Source: Aureimonas ureilytica DSM 18598 = NBRC 106430 (GTDB taxonomy: Bacteria > Pseudomonadota > Alphaproteobacteria > Rhizobiales > Rhizobiaceae). Taken from it: DNA of 64,000 nt. Positions 18,217-27,390 of the stretch are shown here, piece after piece. Every line of letters starts with the position of its first letter. The stretch's first letter is position 1. The notes below the pieces were generated by a model. The model ran no database searches, had not been told where the DNA came from, and saw only the letters and a list, made by a program, of their open reading frames with translations. Where the stretch lies: contig NZ_ARQE01000013.1 of the NCBI RefSeq assembly GCF_000382705.1, forward strand, positions 1 to 64,000. The letters are read 5' to 3'. The position numbers and the translations under genes are program-made.

Positions 18217-20304
18217 ATGATTTCGACGGTCGAATTTCTCGGGATGCGTTTTCTCGACGCCAATCCCTCCGGCGTCCGCGCCGCCCTGTGCGACGCGCTG
18301 AAGGGACCGTTCGGATACGTCGTCACGCCCAATGTCGATCACGTCGTTTCCTATCATCGTGGCGACGCAGGCTTGCGCGCCGCTTATGACGGCGCGGCGT
18401 TTCAGATCTGCGACAGCCGGGTCCTGGCCAAGCTCGCCTCCCTTAACGGATTGCACCTGACGCCCTTTCCGGGCTCCGATCTGACGCGCGAGCTTCTGGA
18501 GCAGCCGCTTCATTCCGGCCTGCGCATGGCCGTGATCGGACCGGACGAAGCGGCGTTTCGCGATCTTCGGGCGCGATTTCCGTCCGTCGATCTCGTGCAT
18601 ATTCCCTGCGCCGCGCAACTCGGGGTCGGCACGGGAGAGTGGTGGCAGACGGTCGGACGCGCCGCCGCGGCGGATTGGGATCTTCTCTTCGTCTGCCTGT
18701 CCTTTCCCAAGCAGGAACTCTTCGCGCGCGATCTCGGCCGCACCGGGCGCGAGCGGGGCCTGGCGCTGTGCGTCGGCGCGAGCATCGACTTCCTGACCGA
18801 TCGCCAGACGCGCGCGCCGAAGGCGATGCAGCGGGCGAATCTCGAATGGCTCCATCGTCTCGCGAGCGATCCTCGCCGCATGGCGCGGCGCTATCTCCAA
18901 CGCGGCCCGGCGATCTTTGGCCTCGCCGCACGCGCATGGCGGGCGGAGCGGGGCAGGGACCGCACGTCTGAGCGGCGGCGTGTGCTTGTCTTGTCCACCG
19001 TCCTGCCGCATGGCCGCAGCACGGGGGGCGAGATCGCCTCCATGAACTTCATCGAAGGGCTGCGCGCGACGGGCTGCGAGGTCGATATTCTCGCCTATCG
19101 GCGGGAGGGCGACGATCGGGAGCCACCGCCGGGCTTCCTGTCGCCGCGCGACTGGCCGATCGAAAGCGCGGGACGCCCTGTTCGAGCCGCCGCCTGGATG
19201 GGGCGCGCCTATCTCGCGCGCCGGCCCTACTCGGTTCAGAAATATGTCGGCGCTCGGATCAAGCGGCTCCTGCGCCTGCGCCTTCGAACCGCGCCGCCCG
19301 ATCTCGTGGTGGTCGATCACGCCCAGGCAAGCTGGCTCCTTCCGCTCGTCCCGGCCCATCTCCCGGTGGTTCTGATCGCCCATAACGTGGAGCATCAGCT
19401 CTATGGAAGTCATGGCGACGCTGTCGGGGGAGCCGGGAAGGCGAGCCCGAAGCAGCGTTTGAAAGGTGCCGTCTACAAGCGGGAGGGCGAGCGCCTTTCC
19501 GCCGTCGAGCGCGCCGCCGCCCTCCGGGCGCAGGAAATCTGGACGCTGACCGACGACGACGCCGCCGCCTTCGCGCAGATGGCACCGGGGCGCGTCGTGC
19601 GCAGCTTCGGTGTCCCGGGACAGGCCTTTCGCGGCGCCTGCGAACCGCTGCCTGAGCCCAGCGTCGATGTCGGGCTTCTCGGCAGCTGGACCTGGGACGT
19701 CAATCGCGCCGGGCTCGACTGGTTTCTCAAATCCGTCGCGCCCCGCTTGCCGAAGGACCTGCGCATCACCGTCGCCGGTCGATCCGACCATGCGCCCGGC
19801 ACGGTGCGCAGCAATGTCCGCTTCGCGGGCTTCGTGCCGGATGCGGGCGCGTTCCTGCGCAGCTGCCGCGTCGTGGCGATCCCCAGCACGGTCGGTTCGG
19901 GAATCCAGATCAAGACGATCGAAACCCTCGGGCTCGGCGTGCCCACCGTCGCGACAACGGTCGCGCTGCGCGGCATCGACGATCCGCCCCTCGATCTTCG
20001 GGTCGCCAACGGAGCGACCGACATGGTGAGCGCCATTCTGGAAGCGCTCGACGCGCCGAGGCCGGACGGGCGAGACGGCGCGGTCTGGCGGCAAGCGCGC
20101 GAGCATGCCTTCCGGACCGATCTCGCCCATGCGCTCGACGCATTGTTTGAGGAAGCCCTGCTCGAGCGACCCTCGCATGTCGCAAGCGAGGCGGCCGGAG
20201 AGAAGGGCTCGATCCTGGAAGGGCCTCACGTCGAGCGCAGCGAGGATGGAACGAGCACCCCGACCGAGCAGGCACGGCTCCGCATGGGAGCTATGCGCCG
20301 ATAG
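18217..20304 (+). CDS. Fused glycosyltransferase: GT26 (WecG/TagA) domain plus GT4-like domain
   Basis: This 695-residue protein begins with a GT26 (WecG/TagA/CpsF) domain of about 245 residues: VTPNVDH, CDSRVL with the conserved Asp, FPKQELFARDLG, and the closing LEWLHRLASDPRRMARRYL. From about residue 255 a GT-B fold of the GT4 type starts (VLVLSTVLPHGRSTGGE; IAHNVEHQLY), with a nucleotide-sugar region near 560-610 (GSGIQIKTIETLGLGVPTVA). The protein would transfer two sugars in succession to a lipid-linked or surface glycan. The ATG at 18217 has AAGGA seven bases upstream, better than a TTG one codon earlier. It stands alone, just after the MITE. Confidence 0.85.
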   Translation: MISTVEFLGMRFLDANPSGVRAALCDALKGPFGYVVTPNVDHVVSYHRGDAGLRAAYDGAAFQICDSRVLAKLASLNGLHLTPFPGSDLTRELLEQPLHSGLRMAVIGPDEAAFRDLRARFPSVDLVHIPCAAQLGVGTGEWWQTVGRAAAADWDLLFVCLSFPKQELFARDLGRTGRERGLALCVGASIDFLTDRQTRAPKAMQRANLEWLHRLASDPRRMARRYLQRGPAIFGLAARAWRAERGRDRTSERRRVLVLSTVLPHGRSTGGEIASMNFIEGLRATGCEVDILAYRREGDDREPPPGFLSPRDWPIESAGRPVRAAAWMGRAYLARRPYSVQKYVGARIKRLLRLRLRTAPPDLVVVDHAQASWLLPLVPAHLPVVLIAHNVEHQLYGSHGDAVGGAGKASPKQRLKGAVYKREGERLSAVERAAALRAQEIWTLTDDDAAAFAQMAPGRVVRSFGVPGQAFRGACEPLPEPSVDVGLLGSWTWDVNRAGLDWFLKSVAPRLPKDLRITVAGRSDHAPGTVRSNVRFAGFVPDAGAFLRSCRVVAIPSTVGSGIQIKTIETLGLGVPTVATTVALRGIDDPPLDLRVANGATDMVSAILEALDAPRPDGRDGAVWRQAREHAFRTDLAHALDALFEEALLERPSHVASEAAGEKGSILEGPHVERSEDGTSTPTEQARLRMGAMRR

Positions 20305-20374
20305 GGGTGCCTCCCGTCCCCCGAACATGGTTCAAAGGACGGGCAACACTTCCTCCCAGATCGTTGCACGTTTC

Positions 20375-20414
20375 GAGCCCGCTCTGTCCTCCCCAGAGCG
20401 GGCTCTTTTATTTT
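20375..20414 (+). terminator. Rho-independent terminator after the GT26-GT4 gene
   Basis: GAGCCCGCTCTG (20375-20386) pairs perfectly with 20394-20405 around a 7-base loop, followed by TTTTATTTT. It sits between convergent genes and touches the end of the phospholipase D-like gene. Confidence 0.85.
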
Positions 20415-21922
20415 CGGTCCTTGTCCCGGCGATGGCGCCGCAGGCGACGGAAAAGTCCGCGCTTCTCGAACGGCTCGAACATCTCCTCCGGTCCTTCCGG
20501 GTCGAGGACTTCATTGTCGGCCAACCATTCCTCGATCCCCGACAGTTCCGGCCTCTCATAGGGGCGCAGCGTCTTGCCGTGTCCGCGCAGCGCTTCGATC
20601 GCCCCGATCAACGAACCCGACCTCTCGATTTGAGCCGTGACGACATCGCGGCCGACGCCCAGATGCTCGGCCAGAAGATCGTCCCGCAGCATCGTGATCG
20701 TCGAGCCCTTGTCGAAATTGCCGGGCAGGGACGTGTCGATCGTCACGTCGCATTCCGTGTCGAGCCGCATGGAGCGGTTGTTGAGATTGGAGGAGCCGAC
20801 GCGAAGAACGCGATCGTCCACGATCAGGATCTTGGCATGGACATAGATCGGGTCGCCGCCTTCGGTGAACGGATGATAAATCCGAAAGCGCCGGTGTGGA
20901 TCATGCAGGCGCAGGGCCTCGTGCAGGCGGGCGCGCGCCGTGTCCATCGCGAGCGGTTCCAGCCAGCCTTGGGCCGACAGGGGGTTGATGAGGACGATTT
21001 CCGGTCCGTCTTCTTCCTCCAGCCGCTTGGCGATCGCCTCGGCGATCCGCCGCGAGGCGAAATACTGGCTTTCGGCATAGATCGTGCGCCGCGCGGAGGC
21101 GATCTGCTCGAGATAAAGCGTCTCGATTTCGCGGATCGGCCCGTGCGTATGCGAGGGCGGGCTCGACCGAGACACGGCCATGCGCACGTTCTCGAAATGC
21201 GGCTTCAGTTTTTCCGGCCACGCGTCGTAGGTCCGGTCCAGCGGCTCCATGGGCCGGCCGCCCGCATCGTGCCAACGGTCGCGCGACACCTGGGCGAGCG
21301 CCAGCGCCATCGGCCCGTCCACGGCGGTCGAGGCGTCGTGCCAGGGCTTGTGCGGCTTGCCGCTCACCAGACGCCGGCGCGGGTCGCGGTGAATGTGTTC
21401 GCGCGTGTCCCAGCGCTCCTCCGTCATGTCGATGCCGCCGCAAAAGGCGAGGCTTTCGTCGATCACGACGATCTTCTGGTGATGCGAGGCGCCGGGCGGG
21501 TGCGTGCTGTCGAGCTTGGTGTGGATGCGCCGGTGGCTCATCCACTTCATCACGGTGAAGATCGTCGATCCGCGAACGAGCGTCTTCAGCGCGCCGAGGT
21601 CCCATCGCAGGAGATAGACCTCCAGGGCGGGGTTCTGGTCCACCAGCCAGTAGATGAAGTCGCCGACCTTTTCGGGCGCGTTGTCGCCTTCCGCGCGACC
21701 GAGCCGGATGCGCGCGTCGAAATCCCAACCGATCAGGACGATGCGGCGCTTGGCCCGCAGCATCGCCGCGCGCGCATGGGTGAAGTAGTCGTCGGCATCA
21801 ACGATCAGCGCGGCGCGGTGCGCCTGCGCGACGCACAGGCAATCCGCCCCCGGATGAAACGGGGCGGAGTCCGGCGCCTGCGAGAGCGGGGAAGCGATCG
21901 ACTCCGAACTGTGACCGTGCAT
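20408..21922 (-). CDS. Phospholipase D / cardiolipin synthase-like protein
   Basis: This 504-residue PLD-superfamily protein has two HKD catalytic motifs: HHQKIVVIDESLAFCGGID in the N-terminal half and HAKILIVDDRVLRVGSSNLN in the C-terminal half. Together they form the phosphodiesterase/transferase active site. There is no clear signal peptide. The layout resembles the soluble PLD proteins of proteobacteria more than membrane-anchored cardiolipin synthase. The ATG at 21922 has AGGGA six bases upstream. An ATG at 21958 would add 12 residues. Substrate is unknown but likely a phospholipid. Confidence 0.88.
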   Translation of the reverse strand: MHGHSSESIASPLSQAPDSAPFHPGADCLCVAQAHRAALIVDADDYFTHARAAMLRAKRRIVLIGWDFDARIRLGRAEGDNAPEKVGDFIYWLVDQNPALEVYLLRWDLGALKTLVRGSTIFTVMKWMSHRRIHTKLDSTHPPGASHHQKIVVIDESLAFCGGIDMTEERWDTREHIHRDPRRRLVSGKPHKPWHDASTAVDGPMALALAQVSRDRWHDAGGRPMEPLDRTYDAWPEKLKPHFENVRMAVSRSSPPSHTHGPIREIETLYLEQIASARRTIYAESQYFASRRIAEAIAKRLEEEDGPEIVLINPLSAQGWLEPLAMDTARARLHEALRLHDPHRRFRIYHPFTEGGDPIYVHAKILIVDDRVLRVGSSNLNNRSMRLDTECDVTIDTSLPGNFDKGSTITMLRDDLLAEHLGVGRDVVTAQIERSGSLIGAIEALRGHGKTLRPYERPELSGIEEWLADNEVLDPEGPEEMFEPFEKRGLFRRLRRHRRDKDRK

Positions 21923-22182
21923 GGCATCCCTGGATCGTTCATCGTTTCCGCCCCGCATCCTTAGACGTATGTCGCCTCGTCCGGATGACAGGAGCGTGGT
22001 TCACGGTGGCGCGAGGGAAGATGCGTCGTTCCGTCCGCTCGGCAAGCCGCAAGCCGGCCTCACCGGGGTTTTCGTTTCGAAGACACGGGATTTCGATGGG
22101 TCGGAGGCCGAGATCGGGCGAACTCTCGCCACGCTTATGCTGCATGGCAATAGAACCCGATGCCGGTTTTCGGTGTTGCTAG

Positions 22183-22220
22183 GGTCCCGTCCGTGCCGAA
22201 GCAGCTGTCAGGACGGGACC
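22183..22220 (+). other. Leader hairpin upstream of the MscS-type gene
   Basis: GGTCCCGTCC (22183-22192) pairs perfectly with GGACGGGACC (22211-22220) across 18 bases. It lies about 80 bases before the TTG start in the otherwise featureless 378-bp gap between the divergent PLD and MscS genes. A role in mRNA folding, or a transcription factor site, is possible. Confidence 0.4.
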
Positions 22221-22300
22221 GACGAAGCTCGAACCCAGGAAGCCCCGTTCCCGCCATCGATCGGGACGGGCCGGTTCGAGCCCAACCGAACGAGGACCTC

Positions 22301-24601
22301 TTGCTCAGACTTTTCGCCGCGATCGCTGCGCTTTGCCTGCTTCTGATCCCCGCACAGATTCAGCCGGCCCTGGCCCAGGTGCCGCTCATCCCCGGTCTCA
22401 CCGCGCCGGCCAAGACGACCACGCCCGAGGCCGCGCCCGCCAAGGAAACGGAGGCCGACCGCGAAGCCCTGCAACGGGTGATCGGCCTTCTCTCCGACGA
22501 CACTCGCCGCGCCGCGCTTCTGAACGAGCTGCGCTCGATCGAGGGTGCGCTGAACCAAGGTGCGCCGACCAAAGCCGATGGCACGACGACGTCCGCCGAG
22601 GGCGCTCCGGCGGAACCGGCGGCGGAAGGCGAGACGGCGCCGATCATCGGCGACAAGGGCCTGATCGGCGCGATCTCGTCGAGCCTTGCGGAAACCGGGG
22701 ATGGCGTCGAGGCCAACGCGCTCGGCGCGCCGGTGGAAGAAAAGCTGACGCTGGCCGCCGACGAGCTTCAGTCGCGCGTCGAGAACGCCTTCGGCGGTCA
22801 GGCGACCTTGGATTTCCTGACCTGGGCTTTGCCCGGCGCGGCGGTCGTCATCGGCCTGTGTATCCTTCTGTTTCGAAACGGGTGGCTGCGCCGGCGTCGG
22901 GAATTGCAGGAGCGCCCTGCCGGCACGAGCTTCCAGATCGCGCGAAAGATCGGGAAATGCATCCCGTTCGGCATCGTGCCGCTCCTGGTCGTGATCGGTA
23001 CGGCCTCGGCCTGGGCGGCGGCTTTCGCGCCGACCTGGCGCGACGGGCGCCTGTTCGTCGCTCTGTTCTCGCCGCTCTTCGCCGCGCTGCTGACGCGGCA
23101 GGTGTTCTACTATGTGCTGATGGCGCTCGGGCCTTCACGCGGCTGGCGGCTCGTCGGCTACGCGCAGCGGCGGCTCCTGAACTGGGTCGCGACACTCGCC
23201 GCGCTCGCGGCCACGGCGGCCATCCTGCGCGAGTTCTCGCTGCGCATCGTCGTCGGCTTCAATCTTGCCGACGTGACGTCGTTGGTTCTCGACCTCGGCC
23301 TCGCCCTTCTGACCGCCGCCTTCATCCTGCGCCATCGCCTGACCGTGCGCAGCCTTTTGATCCGCGGCCATCGGCAGGATCGCGGGAGCGCGCATTCCTC
23401 CGGCGTCCTGTCGTCCGCCTTCCGCGCGCTCGCGACCTATTGGCATCTCGTCGCGCTGGCCTTCGTGGTCGCCAATGTCGTGGCGCGCCTGACCGGCACC
23501 GGCAACGGCATGTTCATTCTCGAAAGCTCGGGGGCGCTTCTCTACATCTTCGGCGGGCTCGCGCTTCTGGCGGTGGCCAATGCCGGCTTCAAGCGCCTGT
23601 CCCATTCCATGAGCCGAGGCCGCGTCACGCTGCGAAACGCGATCCTGCGGCGCTATCTCGACATCTTCCATCTGCTTCTGCAGATCGCCGTCGCGGCCTT
23701 CGTCGTGGTGCAGGCGGTCGATGTCTGGGGCTTCGATCTGGCCGGATGGATCGCCTCGGAGCGTGGCCAGCGCTTCGTGCATCCGCTTCTCTCGCTGATC
23801 ATCGTCCCGGCGGTGATCTACGCGATCTGGACGACGATCGACACGGCCGTCACCCATTCGCTCGAGCCGACCGACAGCCGAGGGCGGGTGCGCAATCGCT
23901 CGGGCCGTATCCGAACGCTTCTGCCGCTCCTGCGCAATCTCGTCTTCGTGGTTCTGTCGATCGTCACGGTCATCGCGATGCTCGCCAATATCGGCGTCGA
24001 CGTCACGCCGCTTCTGGCCGGCGCGGGCGTCATCGGTCTCGCCTTCTCCTTCGGCGCCCAGCAACTGGTGCAGGACGTCATCACCGGCTTCTTCATCATC
24101 TTCGAGGACACGATCGCCGTCGGCGACGTCATCTCCACCGGGGATCGGACGGGAACCGTCGAGGGCCTGACCATCCGCACCGTGCGCATTCGCGACGCCA
24201 ACGGCGCGCTGCATTCCGTGCCCTTCAGCCAGATCAAGGCGCTGCAGAACAACTCGCGCGGCTTCGGCATCTTCCCGCTCAACGTCTCCATCGCCTTCGG
24301 AGCCGATGCGGATCGCACGATGGACATCATGCGCGAGGTCGGAGCCGAGCTTCTGACCGACGACACCTATGGCGCCGACATGCTGGCGCCGCTCGAAATC
24401 TGGGGCCTCGACGGGTTCACGCGGGAGGGTGTCGTCATCAAGGGCGCGATCCGCTGCAAGCCGCTCCAGCAATGGGGCGTCGGGCGCGAGTTCAACCGTC
24501 GCCTCAAGCGGCGTTTGGATGAGGAGCAGATTCGCTTCTTCGCCGCCGAACAGCGCATCGCCGTTCAGGACGAATCGATGATCCGCGTCGCCGCCAATTG
24601 A
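22301..24601 (+). CDS. Large MscS-family mechanosensitive ion channel
   Basis: This 766-residue inner-membrane channel opens under membrane tension and releases solutes in osmotic downshock. A TTG start at 22301 preceded by GAGG gives a clean signal peptide (LRLFAAIAALCLLLI to PALAQ). Upstream in-frame starts would bury it. A periplasmic region of ~140 residues is followed by about ten membrane segments. The MscS core near 570-680 includes the pore helix (LLAGAGVIGLAFSFGAQQLV) and QDVITGFFIIFEDTIAVGD of the beta domain. The size matches the large MscS/YbdG- or YnaI-like group, not minimal MscS. Confidence 0.9.
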   Translation: MLRLFAAIAALCLLLIPAQIQPALAQVPLIPGLTAPAKTTTPEAAPAKETEADREALQRVIGLLSDDTRRAALLNELRSIEGALNQGAPTKADGTTTSAEGAPAEPAAEGETAPIIGDKGLIGAISSSLAETGDGVEANALGAPVEEKLTLAADELQSRVENAFGGQATLDFLTWALPGAAVVIGLCILLFRNGWLRRRRELQERPAGTSFQIARKIGKCIPFGIVPLLVVIGTASAWAAAFAPTWRDGRLFVALFSPLFAALLTRQVFYYVLMALGPSRGWRLVGYAQRRLLNWVATLAALAATAAILREFSLRIVVGFNLADVTSLVLDLGLALLTAAFILRHRLTVRSLLIRGHRQDRGSAHSSGVLSSAFRALATYWHLVALAFVVANVVARLTGTGNGMFILESSGALLYIFGGLALLAVANAGFKRLSHSMSRGRVTLRNAILRRYLDIFHLLLQIAVAAFVVVQAVDVWGFDLAGWIASERGQRFVHPLLSLIIVPAVIYAIWTTIDTAVTHSLEPTDSRGRVRNRSGRIRTLLPLLRNLVFVVLSIVTVIAMLANIGVDVTPLLAGAGVIGLAFSFGAQQLVQDVITGFFIIFEDTIAVGDVISTGDRTGTVEGLTIRTVRIRDANGALHSVPFSQIKALQNNSRGFGIFPLNVSIAFGADADRTMDIMREVGAELLTDDTYGADMLAPLEIWGLDGFTREGVVIKGAIRCKPLQQWGVGREFNRRLKRRLDEEQIRFFAAEQRIAVQDESMIRVAAN

Positions 24602-24628
24602 TCGGAGAAGGGCTGGTCACGAAACGCG

Positions 24629-24656
24629 ATGGGGAAGAGCAGTCGCTCTTTCCCAT
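24629..24656 (+). terminator. Stem-loop after the MscS-type gene
   Basis: A 12-bp stem with one G-T pair (ATGGGGAAGAGC with GCTCTTTCCCAT, loop AGTC) followed by TTCC begins 27 bases after the stop. It is a likely terminator. Confidence 0.55.
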
Positions 24657-24799
24657 TTCCCGCTGGGGCTCGTCGGTCGATGCGGATCGAGCCCCACGCA
24701 TTCGGCCCGGCGAGGGCGCATGGCACACGCGACTTTCGTGAGCACAGGTTCAACGAACCTGAGAGCCTGTCGTACGATCGGTGCAAGTCTCTGAGAAAA

Positions 24800-24874
24800 T
24801 GGTGGGCGCGACAGGGATCGAACCTGTGACCCCCTCGGTGTGAACGAGGTGCTCTCCCGCTGAGCTACGCGCCC
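24800..24874 (-). tRNA. tRNA-Val (anticodon CAC)
   Basis: On the minus strand a 75-base cloverleaf starts GGGCGCG, pairs with CGCGCCC at the acceptor end, and ends in an encoded CCA. The anticodon stem CCTCG/CGAGG holds loop TTCACAC, so the anticodon is CAC (reads GUG). The T arm contains GGTTCGATCC. It stands alone between the MscS-type and HAD genes. No integrated element is evident at its 3' end. Confidence 0.96.
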
Positions 24875-24985
24875 GCTCCGGCCGGTCAGTGCCGGCTAGC
24901 GGATGAAGGGTCGTATAGAGGCGAACGAGCGGGCCGTCAATCGAAGATGCATCCGTTTGTCGACAACGGATGCAAGCCGCTCAAA

Positions 24986-25759
24986 CTAAAGCGCTTTTGC
25001 CTGGATGCGGTTCGGCGACAGGAGCGAATCGATGAGAGCGGGCGTCAGGTCGCAGAACCGGTCCAGCGTGCAAGTCGCGCCAGCGCGCGCCGCTTCGCCG
25101 GGATCGTAGCCGAACAGGACGAGAATCGAGGGCGTGTCGGCGGCGAGCGCCGCGCGAATGTCCGTGTCCGTGTCGCCGACCATGACGGCCGAGGTCGCGC
25201 AGCCGCCGGCGCGCTCGATCGTGCCGAGGAGATGGATCGGATCGGGCTTGCGGGCCGGAAACGTATCGGCGCCGCAGATCGCCGCGAAACGCTGGGCTAA
25301 CCCAAGTTCCTCGAGCAGCCGGACGGCGAGACGCTCCGTCTTGTTGGTGCAGACGGCCAATCGCGCGCCGGACGCGGCAAGCCGGTCCAGCATGGCGACG
25401 CCGCCGGGGAAGACCTGCGACTCGTCGGCGATATGCGCCTCGTAATGCGCGAGGAAGCAGCGTGTCTGCTCGGCCAATTCCTCGGGAGGGAGTGGCCGCG
25501 CGGCCAGCCGATAGGCTTCGCGCAGCATGGCCTGCGCCCCATGGCCGGCATGGGGCCGGACATCGGCCAGCGCCAGCGGCGGCAAGTCGACGCGCTCGAG
25601 GCAATGGTTGAGGCTGGCCGCAAGGTCGGGCGCCGTGTCCACCAATGTCCCGTCGAGATCGAACACCACGGTGGGCCGCGATTCGACCGGCTGCGGGAGG
25701 GTGGACCGGGAACGGGCGAGGCCTGCGGCGTCAAGCGGGATCGGACGAACTGCGCTCAT
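24986..25759 (-). CDS. gph: Phosphoglycolate phosphatase-like HAD hydrolase
   Basis: This 257-residue HAD subfamily IA phosphatase has motif I VVFDLDGTLVDT with the nucleophilic Asp, motif II VCTNKT, a conserved Lys in FPARKPDP, and motif III MVGDTDTD. The alpha-helical cap lies between motifs I and II. It probably removes phosphate from 2-phosphoglycolate made by DNA repair or oxygenase side reactions. A ~28-residue N-terminal extension precedes motif I. It is divergent from rpiA across 236 bp. The close HAD-IA relatives make the exact substrate uncertain. Confidence 0.85.
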   Translation of the reverse strand: MSAVRPIPLDAAGLARSRSTLPQPVESRPTVVFDLDGTLVDTAPDLAASLNHCLERVDLPPLALADVRPHAGHGAQAMLREAYRLAARPLPPEELAEQTRCFLAHYEAHIADESQVFPGGVAMLDRLAASGARLAVCTNKTERLAVRLLEELGLAQRFAAICGADTFPARKPDPIHLLGTIERAGGCATSAVMVGDTDTDIRAALAADTPSILVLFGYDPGEAARAGATCTLDRFCDLTPALIDSLLSPNRIQAKAL

Positions 25760-25995
25760 GGTCGGACTTTGGCTGGAGAGGAAGCGAGGTCAAGCCGATC
25801 CACTAGGGAACGACCCCTCCGGCCCGCTCCGGGCGCCGTTCCGTCGGCGGCCTGAAGCGTCCCGGCCACAGTGTAAGGTCTCACGAACCAACAAATGCTT
25901 AGTGCGCGGGCAAGCTTGGGAGCGCGTCGGGTTTGGCCTGGCGGCTTCGATGTCGTAAAGCGACGGTCGGATTTGAGGCATCAAGGGAGACGAGC

Positions 25996-26691
25996 ATGGA
26001 CGCGGCGGCAATGAAGGACGAGGTGGCGCGCGCCGCCCTGGCCCATATCGAACCCGGAATGCGCCTGGGGATCGGGACGGGCTCGACGGCGGAAGCCTTC
26101 ATCCGCGTGCTGGCGCCCAAGGTGCGCGAGGGCATGCGCATCGTCGGCGTGCCGACCTCCGAGCGCACGGCCAAGCTTTGCGCCGAGCTCGGCGTGCCGC
26201 TCGCGACGCTCGAAGACCTGCCCGAGCTGGACCTCACGATCGACGGCGCCGACGAGGTCGATCCGCGCCTGCGGCTGGTGAAGGGCGGGGGCGGGGCCTT
26301 GCTGCGCGAGAAGATCGTGGCGGCGGCATCAAGCCGGATGCTGGTGATCGCCGACCGCTCCAAGAAGGTCGAGCATCTCGGCGCCTTTCCGCTGCCGATC
26401 GAGGTCAACGGGTTCGGCCTCCTGTCCACGACGCTCGCCATCGAGCGGGCCGGCGCGATGCTCGGTCTCGCCGGGCCGATCCAGCTGCGCATGGCCGGCG
26501 ACAAGCCCTTTATTACGGACGGTGGCCATCTCGTGATCGACGCATCATTTGGCCTCATTCCCGATCCAGAAGCCCTATCTGCTGCTTTGCACGCCATTCC
26601 GGGCGTGGTCGAGCACGGCCTTTTCCTCGGCTTGGCCACATCCGTGCTTCTGGCGGGGCGCGATGGAATCGAGCGTCTGGGCGCGGCGTGA
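25996..26691 (+). CDS. rpiA: Ribose-5-phosphate isomerase A
   Basis: This 231-residue enzyme interconverts ribose-5-phosphate and ribulose-5-phosphate in the pentose phosphate pathway. The signatures [35 protein letters not shown] and the catalytic Asp/Glu/Lys of RpiA are all present. The ATG at 25996 has AAGGGAGA about nine bases upstream. An earlier in-frame ATG adds 21 atypical residues. The order rpiA-DUF2059-gor is familiar from related Hyphomicrobiales. Confidence 0.95.
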   Translation: MDAAAMKDEVARAALAHIEPGMRLGIGTGSTAEAFIRVLAPKVREGMRIVGVPTSERTAKLCAELGVPLATLEDLPELDLTIDGADEVDPRLRLVKGGGGALLREKIVAAASSRMLVIADRSKKVEHLGAFPLPIEVNGFGLLSTTLAIERAGAMLGLAGPIQLRMAGDKPFITDGGHLVIDASFGLIPDPEALSAALHAIPGVVEHGLFLGLATSVLLAGRDGIERLGAA

Positions 26692-26786
26692 CGCCAAGCG
26701 GCGTTCGCGACACGCTAGGGGCTTGCGGCTCGAACCGGAGTTTGGCACGGGTGCGCCGACCAGGAATTGATGGAGAAGGAAGTCCG

Positions 26787-27314
26787 ATGGTTTTCAGCCG
26801 AACGCTGCGTGGCGGTCTCTATGCCGTCGTGGCCCTCGCGGGTCTCGCGAGCGCGCCCGCCATGGCGCAGGAGATCAGCGCGTCGCATCTGGCGGCCGCG
26901 CGCGAGGCTGTCGACGCGATCGACACGACCGAGCAGTTCGATCAGATCCTTCCCAACGCCGCGACGCAGATCAAGGCCGAACTGATCGTCAACAATCCGG
27001 ACCTTCAGTCGAAGATTTCCGAGATGGTGGACGATGCGGCCATCGCGCTCGCGCCGCGCCGCGCCGATCTCGAAAACGAGATCGCCCGCATCTACGCCAA
27101 GATCTTCACCGAGCAGGAGCTGCGCGAGATCGGCCAGTTCTATAGTTCGGAAGCCGGCCGCAAGCTCATCAAGCAGGGCCCCCAGGCCTCGCGCGAGATG
27201 ATGGCTGCCGCCGACGTGTGGAGCAACGGGATCGTGCGCGATCTGCGCGACAGCGCCCAGAAGGGCATGGCCAAGCTCGCGCCTCCGGCCGCGGCTCCGA
27301 CCAAGACCCAGTGA
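26787..27314 (+). CDS. Exported DUF2059-domain protein
   Basis: This 175-residue protein has a Sec signal peptide (about 1-28, ending APAMAQ). A helical domain of the DUF2059 family follows, with FTEQELREIGQFYSSEAGRKL as its typical C-terminal motif. It should be periplasmic. The biochemical role of DUF2059 is unknown. It lies 95 bases after rpiA and ends in a strong terminator, so rpiA and this gene may form a unit separate from gor. Confidence 0.85.
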   Translation: MVFSRTLRGGLYAVVALAGLASAPAMAQEISASHLAAAREAVDAIDTTEQFDQILPNAATQIKAELIVNNPDLQSKISEMVDDAAIALAPRRADLENEIARIYAKIFTEQELREIGQFYSSEAGRKLIKQGPQASREMMAAADVWSNGIVRDLRDSAQKGMAKLAPPAAAPTKTQ

Positions 27315-27344
27315 CGTCAGACGATCGTCCGCTATAAGAACGCG

Positions 27345-27375
27345 AGGGCGGCCCGTCGGCCGCCCTTTCTTTTTT
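27345..27375 (+). terminator. Rho-independent terminator between the DUF2059 gene and gor
   Basis: AGGGCGGCC (27345-27353) pairs perfectly with 27358-27366 around CGTC, followed by TTCTTTTTT. Only about 15 bases separate it from the gor start, so gor must use a promoter overlapping the end of the upstream gene, or rely on readthrough. Confidence 0.85.
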
Positions 27376-27390
27376 GCAAGGAGAAGCGCC

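Noticed and set aside
24700-24985. tRNA-Val as an integration site of a genomic island
   Set aside because: No integrase gene and no repeated tRNA 3' end were seen, and both flanks are ordinary housekeeping genes.
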